Of a DNA stretch of 64,000 bases, positions 10,984-21,900 are shown one piece after another. The stretch's first letter is position 1; every line of letters begins with the position of its first letter. Location: assembly GCA_018806985.1 (NCBI GenBank), contig JADANN010000466.1, positions 1,054,001-1,118,000 of the forward strand, written 5' to 3'. Origin of the DNA: Angiostrongylus vasorum (taxonomy: Eukaryota > Nematoda > Chromadorea > Rhabditida > Metastrongylidae). A model generated the notes under the pieces. That model was not told the origin of the DNA and searched no databases. It worked only from the letters and a program-made list of their open reading frames with translations. Made by a program: the position numbers and the translations under genes.

Positions 10984-12250
10984 TAAATCTGTCTTCGCAT
11001 CTTCTCTAAATTGCCTCTTAGCCACTATCTCATGCAGTTGCCTCGCAGGTGGCTGGAAAAGGATTCTATAACTTCCTTTAATAAACTGCTCTTCTTTGCC
11101 CGACAGTTAGGGCACTGAATCAGCAGCAGTCAGCTGAATGTACTTTCCAGCATCTGCCGTCCCAAAGAAGTTTCCAAACGAGGAGCTGCGCCCTTTCACG
11201 TGTAGCATTATCAGATTTTCCTAGTAGAAAAACCCTTGAGAACCTCTTTCCAGCCACTGTCTTTAGTTCCCTCTGGCAAAGCTCCACATACATGCAGCCC
11301 ATCGGCATTCGTCTTCGAGTGTTCGTAGCGTTCGTCCAGTGTTCATCCAATCCCTCAGGTCTTCAGTGCTCCAAGTCCGGTGTCCCCCTAGGCCTAGCTT
11401 CCTTCAATTGTACCACTTGTTCTCATTTCAATCTCGCTCGTATATACCCACCTAACCACATATCGTGACATTTCACATATTATTATTGTACAGTTGTTAT
11501 TGCTATAAACTGTTATAACCCAAACTCGAGGTTGTTCAAGACAGTTACGGAAAAAGTCCCGCGTGGCAGCTACAAGGACTAATATTCACGACTTCGTATT
11601 CATATAAAGGTGGGAGCTCAAAGCCACAACAGTAAGCTCAACAATATAGACACATTTTGATTATTATAGCACCGAGGTTAGAAGACGGTCGGTTTCAAAA
11701 TTATAGTCGTTTTAGTTTCCCTCTTCTCAGCGAGAAGTTGGGAGTAAGTAGCTACCCAGGGTTCTGTGTTGATATGCTTTTATTGCATTTCTGGATTTAA
11801 TTCCCAGATTTCTACTCAGATTCGGGAGTGATCGTACTAGTGAAAAGGATGCTCGCTGAACGTCACAGAAACATTACCGCACACTATGAAGTAGCAAACG
11901 TTGAGAACAGGTGACGATTAGCAAGAAAAAAAAGGCGAAAGAGGAACACAACATACATGACGAACATGTTTTGCGTCTGGAGGTTCGACAAAGGGCTAAT
12001 GGAGGTTATACGCAGAAAAATGGACTTGAAAATGAAAAAAATGGAAGATGAAAATGGAAAAATGAAAAAAAAATGAAAAAAAATGGACTATATTTATGTG
12101 ATGGGACGGTGCCTCAGTGATGTATTACATTCGACGTTGTCCATCTTGCATTGAAAACTTGTTTAAAAAAGTTTAGACTTCGCTTGCAATCTTCTAATGT
12201 TTTATTTCTAAATATTTCTGGAAATGAAATATGACCAGAGGCCATGTAAC
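10984..12250. other. No recognisable gene
   Basis: Mixed-composition DNA with A-rich patches near 12060-12085. I found no exon with convincing splice sites. Confidence 0.4.
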
Positions 12251-12500
12251 TGCACTACAGCCGTGGTCGTTGATTCGATCACGCGCCCAGGGCTCACCAA
12301 CCCTTCTACCTCTCCGTGGTCGGTGAATTGGTACCAGACTAGTCTGGAAAGATAGTATCACAAATGTAATACATCTCATCACAAGTACGTGTAAGCCAGA
12401 CATTGGTTCAGTCACCTCTAACTATGCTGAGCGAAATCCAGTGTGTGGTTCCATTCCTAAAGGATTGATCAACACCGAACGCTTTGCACTTTTTACCGTA
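12250..12500 (+). mobile_element. SINE1, old copy
   Basis: Degraded but collinear with the SINE1 consensus: cgttgattcgatcacgcgccc (box B region), ggctcaccaa, gaattggtaccagact, then the 3' end attgatcaacaccgaacgcttt. Confidence 0.6.
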
Positions 12501-12654
12501 GACTACGACAAACAATTACGTTTTAAACCATTACGAAAATAGTTCATGGATCGCAGATCGACAGATGTAGAGGTCACAAGTCGATGCAGATCACCTAAAT
12601 AATGGACGATTAGAAGCGAGGGAAAGCAGTGGAAATTAGGCCATATCACATAAA

Positions 12655-14963
12655 CCATGGATTTCACTCATATGAGGGATCTCGAGCCGGCTACTCGCCA
12701 GGCTACGTGGCGCGTCCCCCAGGTGGCGGATAGGGAGCTAATCGCGGACCAAAAGCGACCGTATGTTTCCCTGAGACGCAGGTGGATCCAGGGGTTGGAC
12801 TTCCGGTTTCTGCTTCGCCGATTTGGCACATACTTTCTGCATTTACGGAGCGTATTCATGCACGCGTGTGTGGGTGCGTTCTGGTTTGTGCAGATTGTGT
12901 TCTACGAGTCAATTCGGCCAAAAGCCTGCAATCAAGTGACAGGAAAGTATATGGGAGGAGGTTAGGATTCGCCTCCAACAAATAAGCTCCATATCCACCC
13001 TGGGAGAGCCTGGCAAGCTACCCGTGAGTATACCCAGCCCCCCACGTTCAGAGCCCAGCAAGCTATACGTGGATATCAAATTGTTTAACACATGTAAGAA
13101 ACGGGGCTCATTCGCTTGAGCCCAAAAGAGCTTCGGATTCGGCAGCGTTGGGAAGGACTAGTACAGAGAGGCTGCTAAAACCTCAGGGCCATTCTAAGCT
13201 GCCTAAATCGCAAAGAACTAAGGTGAAGATCTAAACCTACAATACACGCACACTCGCATCTGATTCTTCGATACAAGATTGATCACGAAAGCAAGAGGGA
13301 TAAGGCACGACGTGGTCGGCCTGGCCGAGACGAGACGACGCCACCCATTCAACGTCGTCTATGACACCGGAGAAGAACTGTTCCCCGGAACGTGCGACAG
13401 TAGTGGAGTTGGCGGCGTCGGCGTTCTAGTCAACACGAGTTTGTCCATTGGATCAATTCCAACTTTGACATTCCTCGTCGTTTCGCGCCGACATCAAACT
13501 ATGACGAAGAAGAAGTCGAAGCGTTCTATATGGACTTGGAGAAGTTCTACAGAGAAGACCACACATTCTTCAAGGTCATCACTGGAGATTTCAACGCCAA
13601 GACTGGATCAAAGAGAACGCCTGAAAAACGTAACTTCGGGACCCATGGATCAGAATGGAACGAACAGGGTGAACGGCTATATGAGTTTATCATGGCGAAC
13701 AAGACAATCCATGGTAATTCGCAATTCCAGAAGCCCCACCCTCAACGCTGGTCGTGGGAGTCTCCCAATGGAGAGTATCATAACGAAATAGACCATATCA
13801 TAGTACATACAAGGTTGTGCCTAACCGAAGTCGCTGTTGTCCCAAAATTCTACACGGGATCCGTCCATTGCGTCCTTCGTGTAAGATTCTATTTCTCGCG
13901 GAGAGAAGAAAAAGCAGCCAAATTCAAAAACCGAAGTCTTAGAACCACCACGAGCTAAGACTTATTCAATGCATTAGTCGGCTGTTGGGAAGACGCCGTT
14001 GTAGATAACATCGACGAAAAATACGATCGCCTCGTTCCACATCTTCACGTTAGCGCTCTGAAAGCTGGGAGTTCGAAAGTCACCAAGAGAAGTCTGTCTG
14101 CAGTAACACTCGAGCTGATACGCCAGCGTGGAATCGCACGAGCTGCAGGAAACCGCGAACTACCGTCCAAACTTGCAAAACAATGCAAACAGTCGATAAA
14201 TGAAGATCTTAAAGAGAGAAGAGCAGCAGTAATGGTCGAAACTGCAGAGGATGGGAAAAGCATTTGCAAAGCCCACTGAAGCTTCGCCAGTTACAAGACC
14301 AAGATGGTTGCACTCCGACGCCCAGACGGAACAGTTACAGCGTCCAGAAAGGCAATGGAGAAAATCATTCACGAAAACTGCTCAGATCTCTTCGATAGCC
14401 ACATCCAGCTCTCGTCATATGAAATCAAGAAGGATGGATATGTTGTGTCACCAGTTCTCCTTTCCGAAATGCGACATGCCATTTCGTTGGTGAAAAAATC
14501 GAACAGCACCAGGTCCGGACAGGATAGTATCAGAACACCTCAGGAACCTCCATCCAGTTCTCGTGAACACACTGGCTCGACTCTTCACACGTTGCCTGTC
14601 TGAATGCGAAGTCCCTACCCACTGGAAGACCAGCAGGACCGTTTTATTGTTCAAGAAGGGTGACCTACACAATATCGGCAACTAACCCAACCCCCCACCC
14701 CCTACAAACTTTTCACTCGAGTCATCCTAAACAGAACTGACTGAACAATGGACGAAGGACAGCCATGTGAACAAGCAGGGTTTCCAAAAGGATTTAGTAC
14801 GATGGACCACATCCACACGGTAACAAGGCTCATTGAACTGTCGCGAGTGTACAAAAGACCGCTCTGTCTCACCTTCATCGATTTAAAAAAGGCGTTTGAC
14901 TCAACTAAGATAGGAGCAGTCGTGGAAGCCCTTGACAGTCAAAAGCTAGGACCTTTGCTTTAA
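12655..14963 (+). mobile_element. RTE-type LINE, 3'-truncated copy
   Basis: Its 5' leader (12660-13270) is collinear with the leaders of the copies at 38878 and 55575. An APE endonuclease region (13279-13958) and reverse transcriptase pieces (14304-14603, 14748-14963) follow. The copy ends abruptly just after the RT block that contains LTFIDLKKAFDS, lacking the FADD block and the 3' tail. Loss of a 3' end is not a product of target-primed reverse transcription, so a later deletion is likely. Confidence 0.88.
13279..13958 (+). pseudogene. RTE APE-type endonuclease, broken
   Basis: Nicks target DNA in the RTE cycle. The first frame (13279 on) has [14 protein letters not shown] frameshift near 13490, where intact copies read VVYAPTSN, moves the rest to the frame beginning 13530. 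That frame has the catalytic block [10 protein letters not shown] and [12 protein letters not shown]. The final catalytic SDHR reads SVHC here, so even a repaired frame would lack the active-site Asp-His pair. Confidence 0.82.
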
Positions 14964-15997
14964 CGAAGTTTGAACTCTAAGGAAAGGAACATTGCTTATT
15001 TGTTGATAAACAGCACTTCAGAACTTTTTTAAGAGGGTAAGAAATTGTGACAGCTGAATGAATATGAGGACAATGCCTCGTCCGTTTCACTGAAAGTAAG
15101 GTTAATAACGAGGTGTTAGCATTAATAGAATCACTTAGATGACTTCTTTTGCAAAAACCAATTCATTAGTTAAGAGCTAGTTTAAAAGCACCTTTAGCCA
15201 CTCTTGGATCCAGAGTGCAAAATTTTGTAGAAGTAGAGTTGCTGAGTGTGAACAACATTGGCAAAATTGTATCTTCTGTGAAGGATAAAACCATTTAGCA
15301 TTTACCATCTCGGAATGCGCCATACATTCGATTTCGTCAAGAGGTCCATATCTAGCCTTATACAGTGACCATCGGTAGTTTTCCGATGTACCAATTCAGT
15401 GCTTCTATACTCTAAGCAAAGGCCACCACTAATTCGTCGTCGCAGGATACATGACAGACTAGGATAAATCGAGACGTGGAGTGAGACAAATGACCATATG
15501 AATAACAGGGAATCTTTAACAACTGTGCGAATCATTTTATTTCCTCCTATAGCTGAACCGAGGCTTCTAGTTCAAGCAACACGAAGAGCGCCGCACATTT
15601 AGTATGATTCCTTTTATCCGCATAATTTTTTTCGTGAGAAGGTAGCTACAGGTTCTGCTGCTGCGAAAATTTACTCTTTGCTCGGTTTCCTGCTGAAAAT
15701 GAACTCGTTCGATGGCGTGAAGATGGTGCTGGCAAGAGATGTCCGGATATTAAGACCTATTCTAGATCGTTGTCCAACGACCAGAACATCCCAGAAGAAC
15801 AATGATGTGATAAAGAATTGGCAAAAATTATTAGTTTTAAACTATCACAGCACCTAATATTTTCTTTCACTACGGACATTTCATATCGAAAACCTAAGAT
15901 ATTGGTTCCAAGTTTTCAAATACACGGTTGATATGATAGTAGCTGATAACGTAACAAAGATTAACATAAAATCCCAACAGCTATACTTTATTAAATC

Positions 15998-18900
15998 ATG
16001 ATAGAAACCGTCGTCCAGTGTGTTCTTGTTATTGTAACAATGACCGAGTGTTCGAGAGTAAGCGAATGTGTCGGTCGTACTGAATCAAAAGTGAGTTTCT
16101 TTAACTATTAGAATATTCGTTTGTCATTAACTTGTATAGTATGGTGGTGAACGCGTTACTACGGGAACGGTAATGACATGTTCAGTCCTCACCGCAAACC
16201 CCCAGCGGACCGGAGTTTTGCAAATATCTCAGAATCATTATGGTTACATTCATTTGCTTTCGTTTTGATAGTTTTGTTATAAAGAGAAAAGGCATGCCTT
16301 CTAAAACAACCTTGATGAAACTATTGTAAAGTGCTTACGTTGAAAAGCATTCGTCATAAAAGATGTCGTTCAGAGATAAGATGTCTCTAAAAACAATCGA
16401 GAACAGAGGAAATCTGAATGAGAGTTTTCGTGGTACGGAATCCAGCATAGAGTGAAAATTGATAATATAACACAATTAAAACAAAACCTCTCCGTTTTTT
16501 ATTAATGAAAAATGAGGACAAAAAGAAGAAGCAACAATAGAACAGCACCTCCGACAAATTCTCAACAGATGTGCAGTTTTCTCCCTAAAATCAAGAGGGA
16601 ACCACGCATCGAAAACTTCGAAGTTACCATTTAGTCCGATCTAATGCTGATTTAGAGGCATTGATCAAAATACTCCTCTTTAATTGTCCATTAATACTAA
16701 GGACACAATATGCATTGAATGCAATGCATCCAATGCGAAGAAAAGACCGCTTCCAACATTTAACCAACACATCAAAGCTTATGTTGAACTCTATTAATTC
16801 AGATAAAAAATACTGGGTCAATGTTGTTTTATCAAATATCGATGAATTAAGAGCAGAGTTCACGATAAGCATCTTAGTGAATTGTTTTAGTATAGAAAAG
16901 AGCTGGGAATGAAGTATTATCGATACTGTGGAGACAAACCACTGAAGGAAAAGAACCCATGTTGGGAACCAATAAACCAATATTAGGGAGCAGAGTAAAG
17001 AAATGAGTTGAGATTCGGAAAATCTGTTGGAGTTTAAAGTGTGTCACTTAAACAGTAACAGTGAATGGACTGCATAGATAAATAAAACGAAGACATTGAT
17101 TGGAAAGCCATATGTAACGAGAGACTTCTTAGTATAGTGTAGTGACAAGACTTTAGTTCATCACCCGCTCAGTTGAAAGGAGTGGTTCTTGTTGAAACGT
17201 AAAGGTCATGGCTCTCGTTGCTATAGCAAAATATGTTAGTACTAGTAAACTTGAAAAAAGGTATGTCGATAAGAGTGGTGCACTCAGCTTAAATTACACA
17301 GCAATTCACAATGTCTTAATTTTTTATTAACTGCCTATTCTTCTTTCATGGAAGGGTATAATTTGAACTACAACCACAAGGGTGCTGAGAGATAAGCAAC
17401 ACTCGGAACCTAAACTGTGCTGCGAACCCGAGACTACCGATAAAAAACTTGCTGAGTGGAAGGCAAAGCAAAGGCCTTGGTTGGTGTGGTGAAGGGCACG
17501 TGAGCTCCCGGCAGAGGTAATCGCGTGAATTGGGGGTGAGCGATGTGGAAAATGTCTTAGCTCGGTTATTTCCCAAATTTCAAGGAGAACCACTCGACCA
17601 TCTTTCTACGACATTCGTAAAGAAGCCAAAATCCAGCAGTAGTAGAAACAACAAACGAAATGCCATAAGACCTCTGCGGACGATGCATGCGGGGAAAAAC
17701 GAGTCGAAAGAGAGAACTGCTGGGATCCGCGTAGTAACTGTGATGACGAGTCGTGCAAACGAAGAAAAAGTTTTCGGCACTTTCTAATCATTTCTATCAT
17801 TTGATTAGCTCAGAAGGGTTTCTCTATTAAATGCAAACTTATTAACTAAAGAAAGCCTCAAAAGAATCTACGGAGATTTCTTCAGAAAGCCTTCCGTGTT
17901 CAAACAACAAGCACTTGTTTTTGTGATTGATAATGAACGATGTGAATATGATTTTATTGATCGAAGAGAACTTAATTATCTTTGAGGTTAGCCATCTACA
18001 TGACCGACGGACGTACTCCTCCTCATACATACGTCCCTCTGGTTTTATTTTTTTGCACCTGAGTACCTTCAAGAATAGAAAACGATTGCCGATCTACGAA
18101 AGTATCCACAAAGAATAGACATTTGACCTTATCTGAAAACATGTCAGTTTAAATATCTAAGCATTCAAAAACTGCATTCAAGCGAAATAAAAGGATTAAG
18201 CTCATGTTGCTAACATACTTCTCGGAGATGTACAATCAAATCCATTTTCCACTGTAAAGAAGCAGTTAGTACGAACATTGAACATGTTATGAAGTGTTTA
18301 AAAAGTCAACGGCATTCTTCGTTTTTGATAAAAATAGTTATACCACTTTACCACAACCGTGATGAGGTATTTGCAAGACTTGAACGCTAAGCCAGATCGA
18401 AGGCTCACGTGTTACGCCCGGCGCCACTGACGCCCCTCGTTCTGCCTTTCTGTCAGCCATTCTTTTTATCCCTAACAGTGAAATAATACCCTGCCGCGAA
18501 AAAAGTATTGGGCAGTGGATAAAAAAGTCATAGCAGTTTAGTTCATATAGAAAGGGTTATCATTCGTTGCTTAGTTACAGAGAAGATTAAACATAGTAAG
18601 AAGACAAAAAGAATACTGATGAACTATTGAAATGTACCCTAAGTCACTTAAACTGAGATTGTTATTCCTTTTTTTTTCTAAAATACCAACGATGTTACAC
18701 AAGAGATTTTCTTTCTGGCAGAATAGAAATCATGGTTACGCTTGTGTCGAGTTTGCTTGGGTAGCTTCAAGTGGACCACTTGAGTTCTGCCGTACAGTAA
18801 ATGAAGCCCGTTTCGGTTATCTCGCAACAACAGCCACAGTCACTGCTTTAAAAACTCAGGTACAACTCAGTTAATCCTTAGTTTACTTAGTTACTTACAG

Positions 18901-21900
18901 TAATAAAACAAAAAGCGGGTTATCTGTACATTCTATTTCGTTAGTGAACTACAATAAAAAGAACGTACAATTTCGTGGAAATCAATCCACGATATTTCTT
19001 ATAAAAAAGGAAGAAGAGTAGTCGCGTAACTTTTTCTATATAAATGGATTGAGGCGCTGTTGCGCTGGTTAGAGATGTTGTGTACTATACATGGGATCGA
19101 TCCCTCCACCCCAGGCTCACCAAGCCCACCGTACCTCCGAGGTCGACAAATTGGCACCAGACTTGTTGGGAGGACAGCAGCACTGGTTCAACATATCGGA
19201 AGGCCACCGAGAGTCATTGTAAAGTCAGATGTGCATTCAGTTACCTCCAAACGATGCTTAATGAAGTCGAATGCATGACGTATCCCTTACGTATTGATCA
19301 ACGCCGAGAGTTTTGTCCTTTACTTTTACCCTTTAATAATATTTAATCACCAGCTTGGCGCTTAATAGACACTTAATAATGGAAATGAAAACGTCTGTGA
19401 AGATCAAGTCTTCCGAAGTCTACAATTTTTCTGAAGGCCTGAAGGGATTCCTTAACTACTAGCTATCTTAGCAGCTAGTAGACTATCAAGTAATTGTCTG
19501 AGGTGCATAAAATGATGCTTGTAGACGAACAGTGAGATGCGTAAGGTTGACGCCGGCCGGATTAGTGCCCCAGTTACTTTCCTTATTATATTTACTTACT
19601 TGGATACTTGGACTACCCGTTTTCACTGGCTGTGCGGACCCCAGCACAACTCTTTTTTTTCGAAGTTTTGCTGATTTAGTCATTGTGATTTCCTGGAGAC
19701 CCGAGGTCAGCCTAGCCAATGTATGTTATGGTTCGTCATCCCCACAGGCAGTCCCCGCTTTTTGCGGATGAAAGGGAGATTTGCCGCCATGCGACTAGTT
19801 TAATGCGAAGACGGTGGTAGGTCGTGGTATTGCTTTACTTTTTATCTAGGATTCCTGATGGAAACGCCGGACTCCTTCTCAGCTTAAGAGACCCCATAGT
19901 GGGGAAATGAATCCTTCGGCTGTATATCGCAGTCCGAGACTCAGGAGCACCTCCATGCCACGATGAGACGGTAAACCGTTGTGAGGATTTTCACTATTAT
20001 AGTGTTGATTTTTATTAATCGGACACGTTTTCCCGACGGATGGGAAATCCCTAAAAATCCGGATAAAAAATAGCATTTTTTCGCACGCAATCTTTAGAGG
20101 CAGAAGTATATTCACGTTCTCAGTTATAGATTTCCACGTTTTCGGCCAAATATACGTCCACTATACAACTGTTTGCATGCACAAGAATATCCACTTACGT
20201 ATGCAGTAATATGCATGTGTGGACAAGGTGTATTTTGGTAGCCGAGTTGAAGCAGAGAAAGGAGAGTCGAGCGCCCGCCAGAATCCTTCTGCGTTGCAAG
20301 CTATGCACATTTTCTTCCCTATTCGCCCATTCAAGGCAGCATGACTAACCAAATCGATGTTCAGTATCCAGAAATTTGAAACAAGCATTTCAGTGATGCT
20401 ATTGCAGAAAAACTTTTAATTCGACTCTAATTTTTTCCTGCGGAAAAATTTAATTGAATTTTGAAATGTCCGGACACATACTTGTAATGGTTTATAAAGT
20501 TTCGTCCATTCTATTGCTTCTTACACAGTGTTAGGAGTACGGTACAACAAAAGACTGCGCTCCTTTTTCAGTCTCTAAAATTCATTGCAGGGAAAAAGGT
20601 TGCACGAGCACTGACAGTAAGACGTTGTGTTTTTTGTAACATAAGGGACAACAATTGCACAGGTCCTGAATGGATAGAGGTTATTATTTGATTACATTAA
20701 TTTTTCAGATTTAAAGTGTCCTAGTAATACTAAAAATTAGACATTTTGCTGGCTTATATACTTCATAAATCCTTATTAGTACTAATTAAAGAGTTACGAA
20801 CGTCTTATTACCCACTCGACCTTTAGTGTTTCATTTCTGTGCTTTAGATGTTATTGGAGGAGACAAAGAAATGTCCAGGTTGGACTCCATCATACCACTC
20901 TCACAACAGTGGAAGCGATTACTGGATAAAATTCATGGTAAACTTAACAGCAATGGAATAAGAAACATTAAATGACGTAGAAGATCCTTCAACGTCCTTC
21001 ATTACATATCCTATTTTTACTCTTAGACATCCATTATATTTATGGTGATCATCACCACACACATGTTGCAGATTCCATAATTGGTTACAACAGCTGAAAT
21101 CTTTAAGTAGTAAATAACCGTAGATTGATAATGGCGCGTTTGAATCTGGGCTGGGGTGCAAGTTTTGCAAATATCTCAGTATCATTGCAAATTTAGATAA
21201 TTAATTAACTGTAAGTGCCAGTGGTTCACTTTGCTAGCAACGGATAAGTAAGTTGATGATATTTTCTGAGGCCACTTTTTCACCTAAGGAAAGAACTCCT
21301 TGGTCTGTAGCTTTCCGCTCTCAGAATTTCACTGATTGATTGGTGTTAGCTTTATGGTTGTCGTCTACTGAGATGTGACATCTTCTCGGTTTGGACATGG
21401 TCTTCCAGAATGTGAGGACAAGTAGATGGAAGAATTCTGTTGTGCCCTCATAACAATGTTTTGGGTTTTTTATACATGAGCTACCTACTGATATTTCGAC
21501 AACGTAACATGGCCTGAAGAACCTCAGGGTGAACGAGGCAGATCCACAAGCCTAGGTCCACCATCTCGACACTCGCTTTCCGTAGAGACCCTGAAATGTT
21601 GCATGTTGCTCTCTGTCTTGTATTCATTTTATTTTCTCACTTACTAGTCTTCCCAGTTACATATTTGAATCTGATAATCTATCAAATGTATATTCTGTCT
21701 CAGTTGACTAAACTAAGAGTTAGCTGATCCCTTGGCCTTATAGCGGAATATGGACTTTTGCGAGAGCATTTATTAAGGTAGAGGTTGAAGAAGAACTGCT
21801 GATATACACTAATACTCTATTATGATTTCGTTGTTGTTGTTGTTGTTGTTGGTCGATGGCTGACGTCTCGGCGATTTCGCCTTCCTCAAAGCCTCTACGT